A stretch of 14,000 nt of DNA, from contig WELB01000278.1 of the NCBI GenBank assembly GCA_009602725.1, forward strand, positions 103,450 through 117,449. Reading direction: 5' to 3'. Below, piece after piece: positions 1 through 11,760 of the stretch. Made by a program: the position numbers and the translations under genes. The notes below the pieces were generated by a model that was not told the DNA's origin, made no database searches, and saw nothing but the letters and a program-made list of their open reading frames with translations. The stretch is from Spirogloea muscicola. Taxonomy: Eukaryota > Streptophyta > Zygnematophyceae > Spirogloeales > Spirogloeaceae. How positions within the stretch are numbered: the stretch's first letter is position 1; each line of letters begins with the position of its first letter.

Positions 1-1201
1 CCCCCCGCGGTCGCCTCCCTGGGCGCCCCCGCCGCGCTGGAGCGCAGCTCCCTCTCCGGCGCCGCCCTCCCCTCCCTGCCGCTCCTCCGCGCCTCCCGCC
101 TCCCCGCCCGCGCCCTGCGCATCTCCGCCAGCGGCGGCAAGAAGACCGTCACCAAGACCCCCTACGGTCAGCCACCTCGCCGCGCCTCACTCCCCCGCGG
201 CACGCCTCCTCCCAGCTGCCAGCCGCAGGTGGCGTTGCACAGCCACCCGCTCGCATGCTGAACTGCAGGTCCTGGCACACTGTGCAGGTCCGTCTGGTAG
301 CACCAAGTTCCGCGACGGACGCGACGCTGGCGGCAGCAAGGCCAAGGTACCGGCCGCCCTCTCCTGCTCGCTACTCACTCCGAGAGGTTGTACTTCTGTG
401 CTGGGGAGGGGAGAGCCTTCAGTAGTGCAACTTGCAGTCACTTGACGACAGAGAGAGGAACCTGCAAGACCGCTTTGGCGTATGTGGTGGCAACGTTGAC
501 GGTAGTAGGTGTGGCATCACTCATCCTGTGCTGCTCTTGGTGAGCAGGGCAAGGGCGTGTATCAGTTCGGGAAGAAGTATGGCGCCAATGTTGATGGATA
601 CAGGTCAGTGTCCGCCTGCATATGCACGGCAGATTCCATGGCAAATTAGGTCTGTATGCTCGTAGAGTCTGTCGACTGGACTCTCATGCTGGCGAGCCAT
701 GCCTGGACAGCGCTTGCAGTGTGCCGTGTTACGGAATCTGCTAGTCGTGGCCTGTTTCTGCCGGGGTGCACAGGACAGTTCGAAGCTTGATGAGGACTTG
801 TGTGGTTGGGAGAATATGATAGCTGACTGACATTCACGCTCTCTGCTCAATACAGCCCCATCTACACCCCGAACGAGTGGTCGTCCACTGGTGATCAATA
901 TGCGTATGGTGAATATCTTCCCTTGTCTGCATGCGTTTGCAGCCACCCAGTGGGTCTCCTAGGGTGCCGTAAGCTGGCTGTTCTGTCCGAAGAGGCATCT
1001 GTAGAGGTCTCCTTGCACAAGTGCACCTGATGTTGAAGCGTCGTGCTGCTGTGTAGAGAGCAACATTGTTCTGAAAGATGGCAGGCCTTGCTCCACATTC
1101 GTGCAGGTAACACTGGACTTGCCTTGTGGGCTGGCATCCTGGGAACCATCCTTTTGGGTGGTGCTTTCTTGGTGTACAACACCAGCGCCCTTGGCCAGTA
1201 A
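1..1201 (+). CDS. PSBR: Photosystem II 10 kDa protein PsbR, 5'-truncated, 5 exons visible
   Basis: This thylakoid protein of photosystem II helps hold the oxygen-evolving complex extrinsic subunits. Exons are 1-166, 288-346, 548-603, 856-908 and 1107-1201 (stop TAA 1199-1201). All introns are GT-AG and all phases join cleanly, giving 142 visible residues. The first 40 or so residues are rich in Ala, Ser, Leu, Pro and Arg and look like the end of a plastid transit peptide. The mature part then carries the PsbR signatures: [40 protein letters not shown], and a C-terminal membrane helix ([20 protein letters not shown]) ending YNTSALGQ. The mature length of about 100 residues fits the family. The initiator Met lies left of the window. 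Codons in the first exon all end in G or C (55 of 55), falling to 20 of 30 in the last. Identification is from family knowledge; exon borders are my reading. Confidence 0.93.
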
Positions 1202-1752
1202 TGTAGCTTTCTAAATTTGTACAGTGAAAAGACTAGCGCCACGAGGATAGGTGGTGTCTCAAGCGTCATCGTCCAGATGTGCCTGTGTCTGTCTCATGCT
1301 CGTCATTGCCGTGAGGCAACTTCAGGGCCATACAATCCCGTGCCAGCCTTTTGTTTGCATCGAGTGGTGCATGAGCAGAGGCGGGCATGTGTACTTTGTC
1401 GGAGTGGTCAGAGGTAGTCAAGTGAATGTCAACTGTTGGAGGCGGTTTGACTGACTGGGAGTGAAAGGGAAGGAGTCCAGAGAGCAGCTGTGGGTGACGG
1501 CAATGGTGGGCGGCCAAGCTAGGGACCCACGCAGGATCGTTGCTGCAGTGATTGGATCCGACCAGCTCAGTGTACTTGGGGCAACAGGACATGAGTGGAT
1601 ACTGGCTATTGGAGGCTTGTCAGGGGTGACAAGTGGCAAGAGGAGCAGGGGTGGCGGCTGCATGGAGCCGGGGGCCAATTGACAAAAAGATGCAGGGGTT
1701 GCGGATGCGTGGAGCTGTGAAGGCAGTCCATGGTTAGTACCGGGGGACGGCA

Positions 1753-1796
1753 GGGTTGGGCATGGGTTGGGTTGCTGGGCAGGGGTTGGGACTGGG
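1753..1796 (+). other. G-quadruplex-capable G-run cluster
   Basis: Seven runs of three or more G occur within 44 bases. The first four (1753-1755, 1758-1760, 1764-1766, 1769-1771) have loops of 2, 3 and 2 bases and so satisfy the usual four-run quadruplex rule. Further runs start at 1777, 1782, 1788 and 1794. The cluster lies about 550 bases downstream of the PSBR stop, on the PSBR coding strand. A role is not shown by the sequence. Confidence 0.6.
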
Positions 1797-1934
1797 CCAG
1801 ATAGAGAGAGCCGCCAGAGACCGGCGCAAGGAAGCCAGCCCACGCCGGCCGCACCGGTCGGATCCTGCAGCTGTCTACTAGTGGTTCCTGAGTGTCTGTA
1901 CTGTTCTGTTGGCACCACGTGCTACGTCCTTTGT

Positions 1935-2000
1935 GTTGGGCCTTTCCCCTGCGCATTGTCCATCTGTTGTGAGCTGGCCTGTCACAGCCACTGCCTGCTT
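1935..2000 (+). repeat. Decayed copy of the hairpin repeat family
   Basis: The core GAGCTGGCCTGTCACAGCCA resembles the copy at 8404-8450 (GTTGGCTGGCCTTTCACAGC followed by CATCGCC). Both are preceded by a CCTTTCCCC-like tract and GTCCA. The short stem is GCTG/CAGC, weaker than in the intact copies. The assignment rests on similarity in order and spacing of these blocks, judged by eye. Confidence 0.4.
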
Positions 2001-2389
2001 TCTGAAGAGCACTTCCAGGGGGCACCTCGGTTTCTTGATCAAGCTGCCCCTGCTCCTGTTCCTGTCTACCGTGATCAACCCTCTCAGCGCCTTCTCCTGT
2101 CCTCTCAGTACTCCATTGGGCGTGTGCCCTTCTCCCGAGGACCAGACCACCCTCGTCTCGGCAAATGCAGATGCGATTCCGCTCAAGGTAACCCAATTTA
2201 GTCTTGCGGCACACGAAGTCCAGGGTCGCACAGCTCTTTCTGGCGCACACCAGCCAGGCCAGCATCGTCTCCGCGCCTGGCCGCCGCACAGACGCGCACC
2301 CTTGGTGGATAGCAGACATAGCTAGGGCGCACCAGAGCAGTTCGGTCGACCCAGGAATAAGCTAGACGTGCCGGGCCACCCCTTCTACT

Positions 2390-2455
2390 TTTGTTCTTTT
2401 TTGGGCTGGCTTTTTCCAGCCCCTATCCTCCATGGGCGAGCCCTTCTCCTACTGG
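2390..2455 (+). repeat. Hairpin repeat family, intact copy A
   Basis: A T-rich lead (TTCTTTTTT) is followed by a perfect 7 bp stem, GGGCTGG at 2403-2409 and CCAGCCC at 2416-2422, with a 6-base loop. After the stem come CTATCCTCCATGGGCGAGCC and CTTCTCC. The same block order recurs at 9041-9135 (reverse orientation) and 9686-9780 (same orientation). This copy is about 6.6 kb from the main cluster, which shows the element is dispersed rather than a local tandem array. Confidence 0.75.
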
Positions 2456-3879
2456 GAGGCGCCCACGGCCCATTGGGCCGAGTCAGATGGTCACCCAGCC
2501 CAATCCGCTAATTTATCGTATTAGTCTCCACACCCTCAACCCATCATGCACGGCCCTTTGCTCCTGGCAATGCAGTCACCAGAGCAGGCGGGGCCAGTCA
2601 CCCCCACTGCCGTCCCGCCTCCTGTTGCCTGCCCAGACACCAGTCCAATCGTGCCCTCGTATCAAAGTACTTGAACGCGCAACCAGCGCCTGGTGATGCC
2701 AATGTAAAACTACCACCTAGTGGGGCGTCACTGTCCGCGGGCAGAGGGCTATAGACACGCCCTTCTTACGTTGTTCCACTTCGCTTCACGCGGCAACCTT
2801 TCGTACACAATTTCATCTGGCTTGTGATGCTCTGAGCAGGAATTGATGCCTCTTCCCAGAGAACTTGTCCTCCTCAATTGTCAGGTTGCAGCACCTGACT
2901 CAATACCTGATGGAAGCCGTTACTAACAACTCAAGGACAACCTCAGTGTCACGTGCACCCGCGACGCAACAGACCACCCATCACCAACAATGCTTGACCG
3001 AAGTCTATGCGCTTCAGCTGAAAGTACCGACTCCTGCACGCAAGGGGCCTGGTGTTGCTAGCACAAGAAACAGCACTAGGAGGTTTGGGCTGCCTTAGAG
3101 AGTGTCAACACACTCACAAAACCCAGGGCTCTTCCAGTGCATCACTTCTACATGAGTGCTCAATGCTGTTATGGAGCGCAGCCTCAGACACCATTACAGG
3201 TGACTGACACGCTTACAACAGTCTGATAGTTGGAGGCAAAGACTGTCAATGACAACAACATAGCATGATAAAGTAGACACATAGGATATCCGCGTCTGTG
3301 AAGCACAAAGCATCACCACAGGCTGCAGGTTGCACCGCCCAGCAAGCGTAGCAGAGATTCATTCTGAAGGTTATGTATGTGCAGGTAGCTTTGCTTTATC
3401 TTGAGATTCTCCATCGGCAGTGGTCAACTTGCTGCTGTTGCTTTGAAGGAGGACGTGGCTTGACAGGACGTAGTGCTGATGCCTGTATTTTGCATTCTTT
3501 TGATTGTCATTATCATCAAGACTGGGATGATCTCAGTCAGCGCTGACGAGGTTGCACAACCATAGGGACAACCGCCCTTACGCAAGCTCCAAGGTAAGTG
3601 TGACATTTGTACAAGTCGACAGCTCCCTGTGCGCATGAGACTATGACCAACCAATGGATGGAGCACGTGCAATTATCTGGTAAGTCAGCCGAGCAATTTT
3701 CACTTGAAACCAAGCGAGCGCCCTTGGAGCTTCTCTGGACGTACTATACATGCCTCAAAGAGGACCGTCCTCTACAGATGTTATACATGTGTGCAAACAT
3801 GTTCAAGTTTGGATTGCCAATCCTGAAGCACACGTCACTGGGGAGCACGTTGTGACTGAATTATAAAGACAAAGACTAG

Positions 3880-7208
<3,329 letters not shown>

Positions 7209-7270
7209 TGGGACGAGCGTGGACTGTGTGAGAGAGCTGGCGAGCGAGGGCGGCCAAGTAAGAGGCAAGA

Positions 7271-7315
7271 AAATGCGTGTATATTAAGAGATGGGGAGGC
7301 CATGTGTGGCCAAGT
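7271..7315 (+). repeat. Direct repeat unit 1 (paired with 7416-7458)
   Basis: A 45-base unit beginning AAATGCGTGTATATTAAGAG and ending GGCCATGTGTGGCCAAGT. It matches the unit at 7416-7458 apart from two substitutions and a two-base gap. It contains the partial palindrome TGGCC/GGCCA. The spacing between unit starts is 145 bases. A more diverged relative of the first part lies near 9353-9375 (GATGTGTGTATAAAGAGAG). Confidence 0.85.
7278..7287 (-). promoter_or_regulatory. TATA-like element upstream of the aldehyde dehydrogenase
   Basis: On the minus strand this reads TTAATATACA, ending 70 bases upstream of the candidate ATG at 7208. It is one of few AT-rich spots in a GC-rich region and is placed where a TATA box would be expected. 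It lies inside the duplicated unit 7271-7315; the copy at 7416-7458 has the weaker AATACACA at this position. No transcript start evidence is available. Confidence 0.3.
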
Positions 7316-7415
7316 ACAAAGGCAAGGCGCGCGCGGTGCCACATGGAAGCGAACGCGAGGGCCAATTCGAGCCTTACCAAAGCCCTGGTAACGGGGCAAG
7401 GAGCTCGCTGACGGG

Positions 7416-7458
7416 AAATGCGTGTGTATTAGGAGATGGGGAGGCCATGTGGCCAAGT
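7416..7458 (+). repeat. Direct repeat unit 2 (paired with 7271-7315)
   Basis: A 43-base unit beginning AAATGCGTGTGTATTAGGAG and ending GGCCATGTGGCCAAGT. It differs from unit 1 by two A-to-G changes and loss of two bases inside the GGCCATG(TG)TGGCC palindrome. The octamer GGCCAAGT occurs again at about 7252, just before unit 1, suggesting a longer decayed array. Confidence 0.85.
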
Positions 7459-7770
7459 CGAGGGGCCGCTGATGTGAAGGCCGCCACGGCAGCCCGGGGG
7501 TTGAGGAGAGATGAGAGAGGCGCAATTCTGATGCCCCAGCACCACCACACGGCAGGGCATGTCAGGAAGCCCTTTTTGGCCCGCAAGCTGAGCAGCCAGC
7601 CCAGCTTTCCGGTGCAAAAGCATGGTCCTGAGCTGGTGACCGACACGCGCCGATGCAAGACGGGCAGAGACGCCGCCGGCAAGCCCCACCTCGGCCGGAG
7701 GCGCACACCCCCACGTGCGTAAGCCAGGTCGGCAAACCTGTCGAGCAGAAGAAGGAAAACCCCTTCCAGG

Positions 7771-7805
7771 AAAGGGCGATGGCTGTGATTGGCCAGCCCA
7801 GAAGA
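7771..7805 (-). repeat. Decayed copy of the hairpin repeat family
   Basis: The segment contains GGGCGATGGCTGTGATTGGC followed by CAGCCCAGAAGAAAGG. The stem is reduced to GGCTG/CAGCC. Its reverse complement matches the copy at 8404-8450 over CAGCCATCGCC and the preceding GGCTGGCC, so the two form inverted copies about 630 bases apart. Confidence 0.5.
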
Positions 7806-7863
7806 AAGGATGAACAAGCTTCGAAAGGGCCAGAAAAGCGTTGACGCACACAACGACTCAAGT

Positions 7864-7886
7864 TGCTCAATATCTACTATTGAGCA
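7864..7886. other. Perfect 9 bp inverted repeat
   Basis: TGCTCAATA at 7864-7872 and TATTGAGCA at 7878-7886 flank a five-base loop, TCTAC. The pairing is perfect. It overlaps the stop codon of the weak candidate gene at 7867-8369 and could be an RNA hairpin or a remnant of a repeat. Confidence 0.6.
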
Positions 7887-8369
7887 GCCGCAGGTCAGCG
7901 AAACTAGTCTTCCAGGTAGTGGGTCCCCTGTCTACAGCCATAGGCTGCAGCTAAAGCGCGACCAGCACGCAGATGCATCAACGGCTGCAGCGATACTACA
8001 GGCGCATGCAACTCACCTGGGCGAGAGAGCCTGCAGCGTTGGAATCGGCCTGCTCCCCTTGGTGACGTCTGGACACACAGCTGCGTGCAAGCCGATGCAG
8101 GAGCTCCAGCCACTGAGCGCCGAACGCCCCTGGATGTCGCTGGCAAGGGGGGAGATCCCGTCCTCCGGCGAATGATCAGCATATACTGCGTCCTTGCCTT
8201 GAGCGGCACTGGTGACTGCATGCGTCTGCCTTGGAGGCAGATGCAGTGGGGTTGGCCCGGTCGAACACGTCAGTCGTCACCAGTCCGTCGTCGAGCGGGT
8301 GTGGTCATGAGGTCCTCTGCAATCGAGCAAACTCTTTCCACTAATGCCCGTCGATAGTAGCCACTTGTT
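7867..8369 (-). CDS. Weak candidate: three terminal exons of an unidentified spliced gene
   Basis: I do not recognise this protein. Read on the minus strand, three exons join in frame: about 8369-8281, 8185-8017 and 7927-7867 (stop TGA at 7869-7867). Both introns (8186-8280, 95 nt; 7928-8016, 89 nt) are GT-AG. The second has a strong donor, AG|GTGAGT, and their lengths fit those of the confirmed genes here. The first exon reads SGYYRRALVERVCSIAEDLM and then TTPARRRT; the middle exon holds YADHSPEDGISPLASDIQGR. Against it are the absence of a convincing start or upstream exon, the hairpin repeat immediately upstream, and long open frames on the opposite strand across the same bases. It may be a chance assembly, a decayed gene fragment or a real small gene. 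Confidence 0.22.
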
Positions 8370-8403
8370 CTGTGAGCGCTGTGCGCTCCCGTTTCAGGCT
8401 TTC

Positions 8404-8450
8404 CCCTTGTCCAATCTTGCGTTGGCTGGCCTTTCACAGCCATCGCCCCC
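8404..8450 (+). repeat. Decayed copy of the hairpin repeat family
   Basis: CCCCTTGTCC leads into GTTGGCTGGCCTTTCACAGC and CATCGCCCCC. The stem GGCTG (8424-8428) pairs with CAGCC (8437-8441). It is the inverted partner of 7771-7805 and resembles 1935-2000. The ATCGCC tail takes the place of the ATGGGCGAGCCC tail of intact copies. Confidence 0.5.
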
Positions 8451-8910
8451 ATCAGAACAGCCGGTTCTTCCCCTCGCCCTTGTCCGTTCTCTCTGGGCTG
8501 CCCTCATTCGGCTGCCGCGCCTCTAGCTGCGGGCGGGGTGAGTCCTTCCTGCGTGCGGCTGCTGAGCAGAGGTTGCCGAGTGTGGCCATGCGCAGTGCGC
8601 GTGATATGGGAGGCGGGCCAAAGCATGCCAGTACAAAGTGTAAGAGCGGAACAAGGGCAGGGGCTGATTGATAGTCACTGGCTTCCCGAAATCGGAGAGC
8701 AGTGCATGCTCGCCGACTCGTGCGGACCTGCTTCGGTGGAATGGAGCTGCGTCTTCCTGGGGACCTTGCCCTGCTCGGGGGAGACGGAAATAGCTCTCTT
8801 GCAATGTAAGGCAGTGGCTATGAGGAGTAAGCTCTCCCAACGAGAGAAGGCACGCGGTGCGCATGAGATGAAACGGTGGCCAATTTAAGCCCTTACATTG
8901 TTCAGGCAAA

Positions 8911-8950
8911 GGGGGCGGGGGCTCTTAGAAGCCAGCCCAGAAAGAATGGA
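8911..8950 (-). repeat. Decayed copy of the hairpin repeat family
   Basis: The segment GGGGGCT-CTTAGAA-GCCAGCCC followed by AGAAAGAATGGAC matches the reverse-orientation copies at 9041-9135 and 9431-9492, which read CCAGCCCAAAAAAGAATG. The stem is partly broken and the ATGGGCGAGCC side is missing. Confidence 0.5.
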
Positions 8951-9040
8951 CAGTGGGAACGTGAGTGGCTCTTTCGAAGAGAGAAAGAATCTACCAGTAG
9001 AGGGCGATGGCTGTTAAAAAGGGCGCGAGGGCTGTGAAAA

Positions 9041-9135
9041 GAAGAAGGGCTCGCCCATGGAGGATAGGGGCTGGAAAAGGCCAGCCCAAAAAAGAATGAA
9101 CCAAGTGCGAGAAGGGGCCATTGGAAGCACTAAGA
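9041..9135 (-). repeat. Hairpin repeat family, intact copy C
   Basis: Reading plus, GAAGAAGGGCTCGCCCATGG leads to AGGATAGGGGCTGG, loop AAAAGG, CCAGCCC (9081-9087), then AAAAAAGAATGAAC and a GCGAGAAGGGGCC tail. The reverse complement lines up with copy B (9686-9780) over the full 95 bases with only scattered differences, so the repeat is at least 95 bp long and present in inverted orientation about 550 bp away. Confidence 0.8.
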
Positions 9136-9193
9136 GGAACAAGCACAAGAAGAATCTAAGCAGCTACGAAACTCTCAGTAACCCCTGCTTAAG

Positions 9194-9350
9194 AAGAAAG
9201 GGCTCGCCCATAGAGAAGCAGCGTCAAGTCAAGTTAGAGAAGCTTGGCTCCTGGAAGCGGGTCCCCTGCAGCCAGCCCGACGAGTGGACAAGGTCCGAAG
9301 GGGGCCGGAAAGAAAGCGCTGGAAAAGCAGCGCTGAGCAAGTGTCACAGG
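9194..9350 (-). repeat. Diverged, interrupted copy of the hairpin repeat family
   Basis: AAGAAAGGGCTCGCCCATAG (ending about 9213) matches one flank of copy C. CAGCCAGCCCG and AGTGGAC follow about 60 bases later, then AAGGGGGCCGGAAAGAAAGC. The blocks are in the family order but separated by unrelated sequence, as if by an insertion or by heavy decay. Confidence 0.4.
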
Positions 9351-9430
9351 GAAAAGATGTGTGTATAAAGAGAGTGCCACAGGCGACGGTCACTTGCGAG
9401 CCGCTGGTAAGCAGTCCAGGGGGTAGGAAG

Positions 9431-9492
9431 AAGAAAGAGCTTCGCCCATTGAGAATAGGGGCTGGAACAGCCAGCCCAAAAAAGGAATGGAC
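9431..9492 (-). repeat. Hairpin repeat family, intact copy D
   Basis: AAGAAAGAGCTTCGCCCATT leads to GAGAATAGG, then GGGCTGG (9459-9465), loop AACAG, CCAGCCC (9471-9477), then AAAAAAGGAATGGAC. The ATTGAGAATAG variant is shared with copy B (CTATTCTCAAT in its orientation), whereas copies A and C share CTATCCTCCAT. This suggests at least two subfamilies. Confidence 0.75.
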
Positions 9493-9685
9493 AAAGTAGG
9501 GGCTGGTTTCTTTCTCTCTTTGTGTTTCCGGCTGAGATGGGCTTGCCAGCTGCATATCTGTCGCTCTTGCGAGGTCGAGTTTCGGCCTGTTTGCAGCGTG
9601 CTCAGGCTAGTGCCTTGCACCAGAAAGCTGGGCGAGCTCTGTTCAAAGAAAGAAAGCAGCTACAAGCGAGCCCTTTCTTCTGTTA

Positions 9686-9780
9686 CTTAGCGCTTCCCCT
9701 GGCCCCCTTCTCGTACTCTGTTCATTCTTTTTCGGGCTGGTTGTTCCAGCCCCTATTCTCAATGGGCGAGCACTTTCTTC
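9686..9780 (+). repeat. Hairpin repeat family, intact copy B
   Basis: CTTAGCGCTTCCCCTGGCCC leads to CTTCTCG and GTTCATTCTTTTTC, then GGGCTGG (9734-9740), loop TTGTT, CCAGCCC (9746-9752), CTATTCTCAATGGGCGAGC and a T/C-rich end. It is the inverted full-length match of copy C. Confidence 0.8.
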
Positions 9781-10144
9781 TAGTAGGTGGCAGAAGGGCT
9801 CCGTTCCTGGCATCTGGTATTCATGCATCGAGTAGTGACCTTTATGTTTTGACCCGTGGTTATTGAGCGGGTCAATCTGCTGTAGGTTTTGTAGATTTTT
9901 AGATGTGCTTGCCTTTGTACCTGGCCATTTGGCCTACATTTCTTTCTAATACACGATCTTTTCTCAGTCAGCAGCCGCTGGTCGTTAGTCGGATGTAGCC
10001 GAGAGTGAGAGGGAAGGAGGTGCCCCGCGGCCCCCCCACAGGGCCTGGGCGGGTGGCACCCCCTTGCCGCGTGGCGCGCCCGGCCCGCACTCCCGAGCCC
10101 CCCCCACTCCTGACGTGGCGCCCCGCCACCTGGCTCGGCCCTCC

Positions 10145-11573
10145 ATGGCCGCCGCCGCCGCGCTCGCCGCGCCCGCCGGCCGCCCCGTCTGCCGCTTCGC
10201 TGCGGCGTCGCAGCCGCGCACGGACGAGGTGGAGCCGGTCAAGATCCTCGGCCTCTCCGGCTCCCTCCGCCGCGCCTCCACCAACACCGGCCTCCTCCGC
10301 GCCGGTACCTCGCCGACCCGCCCCCTCGCCTCGTGCCTCGGCAGCCGGCTCCAGCACCTTTGCCTGATCCCCCTTGCGTCTTTGCCACCTGCCCACCTGG
10401 CCAGCCGCCGACATCGTGGAGGACCTGCGCGGGATCCGCTTCCGGATTGCCGACATCGCGTCGCTCCCGCTGTACAACGAGGACAACGAGAACCCACTGC
10501 CCAAGTCCGTCGAGGTACCTCACCATGCTCGCCGATACTTCCTCCGGACATCGTCGTACCGCCTCCAGCAGAGCCTCGGCTGGAGGCTCCAGTCCCAGGG
10601 GCTGGGCACGCATCTGTCCAGTTGCTTGGAAGAACGCGTAGGACAAGGGTCCGGAGAATCAGCAACCCCCCTCAGGCACCTGCTCGGCAAGCGGTCTGCA
10701 CGCGTTCAAGCCGCCTGCTTCGTGCTTCAGTCGGAAGAGGTGGCACAAAGATTGATCTCTCTCTCCTACTCTTGTTCCGCATGGGCATGTGTGCTACCGG
10801 TGCAGAGATTCAGGGCGCAGGTTCTGGAAGCCGATGCCATCCTCTTTGCCTGCCCCGAGTATAACTACTCTGTCTCTGGTGCCAAACCTGCTCTCCCGGC
10901 CTACCAGTGTGAAGTTGCGCCTGGGCATGCTATACAGCGCTGCCCCTGTGACAGTGCATAGCTCGCCCAGGCCACGCGCCACACTGTCCCTGCTACAGAC
11001 GCACCGTTAAGAAGAGTCACACTGTGATGGCAGGACCACTGAAGAATGCTATTGATTGGGGAACCAGGCCAACAAATGTCTGGGACGACAAGGCTGTCAC
11101 TGCCTGTGGTGCTGGAGGCGATTTGGGTACCTCACGAGCTCAGGTAACCACCTCTTGGTCTTGACCTGCGCATGTTGACGTGCCAAAAGTGAAGGTGAGC
11201 AATTGTAACACGTTGTAGCATCTGCCCCGCAGCTCCACCTGAGACAGATTGGAATCTATCTCAACGTACATTTCTTGAACAAGCCGGATGGTTTGAGGGT
11301 GCGTCGGAATGTGGAGCCACCAGCTTTTAATGATTCTGGCGATTTGAAGGACGAGAAGACTCGGAAGAGACTCGAAGTACGTGAGAGAAAAACTCTTGGC
11401 ACTTGCTTAGTCAAACATACACACCGCCTTTTGTATGGAACTACATGCCAGGTTGTGCTACTCTAATGAGCACTGTCCTTATTTCATGCAATCTGCAGGA
11501 CTTGCTGGAGTCGCTGGCTCTGTGGTCCATACGGTTATCGAAGGGCAAGGAGGTTCTGTACAAGAGCCTCTGA
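10145..11573 (+). CDS. NADPH-dependent FMN/quinone reductase (flavodoxin-like), complete, 6 exons
   Basis: This flavoenzyme of the NADPH-dependent FMN reductase superfamily resembles the plant NAD(P)H:quinone oxidoreductase NQR, which performs two-electron reduction of quinones and so limits radical formation. Exons are 10145-10304, 10405-10514, 10806-10878, 11034-11143, 11233-11376 and 11499-11573 (stop TGA 11571-11573). All introns are GT-AG and phases join without break, giving 223 residues. Residues 1 to about 30 (MAAAAALAAPAGRPVCRFAA) look like a plastid transit peptide. The FMN phosphate loop is KILGLSGSLRRASTN (about 34-48). The second conserved block is ILFACPEYNYSVSGPLKNAI followed by DWGTRP. 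The loop CGAGGDLGTSRAQLHLRQIG stands where relatives have a Gly-rich GGG segment. The C-terminal half reads VHFLNKPDG and KEVLYKSL. The chosen ATG is the first in frame. It is divergent from the aldehyde dehydrogenase. The class is secure; the exact substrate is not shown. Confidence 0.92.
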
Positions 11574-11652
11574 AAGAGGTGTCAACAGTCATATACTTGA
11601 AAGTGCCTTGCCAGGCAGATAATTGCCATGCACGCGTTTCTTGTAGCTGCTA

Positions 11653-11664
11653 GTGCCTAGGCAC
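11653..11664. repeat. 12 bp perfect palindrome
   Basis: GTGCCTAGGCAC is its own reverse complement. It lies 80 bases after the reductase stop codon, in the presumed 3' untranslated region. A palindrome this short could arise by chance. Confidence 0.5.
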
Positions 11665-11685
11665 CCCTGCAATGATGGAATAGAA

Positions 11686-11750
11686 GCCCTGCCAGGTGCA
11701 GTGTCCACCAACTATGAAGCATTAGGAGCCCTGCCAGGGGCACTGTCCAC
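11686..11750 (+). repeat. Imperfect direct duplication, period 42
   Basis: GCCCTGCCAGGTGCAGTGTC at 11686 recurs at 11728 as GCCCTGCCAGGGGCACTGTC; the first 23 bases of the two units differ at two positions and similarity falls off afterwards. A shorter relative, GCCTTGCCAGGCAG, is seen near 11603. The period is a multiple of three, so an open frame passes through, but nothing else suggests coding. Confidence 0.6.
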
Positions 11751-11760
11751 ACACTTCGGA

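Larger units (their letters stand above)
1202..3879. other. Intergenic region between two convergent genes; no supported gene
   Basis: This 2.7 kb stretch separates the stop codons of PSBR (plus) and the aldehyde dehydrogenase (minus), so both 3' untranslated regions should lie in it. Open frames occur, the longest about 237 codons on the minus strand at 1606-2319, but none shows a recognisable domain and they run through repeat sequence. Contents I can support are a run of G triplets at 1753-1796 and two hairpin-repeat copies near 1935-2000 and 2390-2455. The stretch 2700-3880 is less GC-rich and I see no gene or repeat in it, only two isolated perfect splice-donor consensus sites near 3593 and 3679. 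Confidence 0.6.
7209..10144. other. Divergent intergenic region, repeat-rich
   Basis: This 2.9 kb lies between the 5' ends of the aldehyde dehydrogenase (minus) and the quinone reductase (plus), so it should hold both promoters. The dehydrogenase-proximal 300 bases carry a duplicated 43-45 bp unit. From about 7770 to 9780 it is studded with intact and decayed hairpin repeats in both orientations. One weak candidate for a spliced gene is listed at 7867-8369. The last 250 bases before 10145 become very GC-rich, and I saw no clear TATA box for the reductase. Other open frames here have no recognisable domain. Confidence 0.6.

Noticed and set aside
1606-2319. 237-codon open frame on the minus strand, the second-longest in the window
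   Set aside because: It has no recognisable domain, runs through the decayed hairpin repeat near 1935-2000, is rich in Pro, Gln and Arg as expected for GC-rich random frames, and overlaps equally open frames on the other strand.
1909-2325. Plus-strand frame with a signal-peptide-like hydrophobic run and a possible donor at the AAG|GTAACC near 2189
   Set aside because: It starts inside a repeat, has no following exon I could join, and has no family resemblance.
8538-8888. Plus-strand 116-codon frame and opposing 128-codon minus frame
   Set aside because: Both strands are equally open in a GC-rich repeat area, with no motif and no consistent splice partners.
7700-9800. Regularly recurring short repeats that might suggest a CRISPR array
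   Set aside because: The copies differ in orientation, length and spacing, have diverged by many substitutions, and the surroundings are a eukaryotic intron-bearing genome.
10064-10864. 266-codon open frame on the plus strand
   Set aside because: It contains the real first exon of the quinone reductase but reads straight through introns 1 and 2. The conserved second exon is in another frame, so only 10145-10304 is coding in it.
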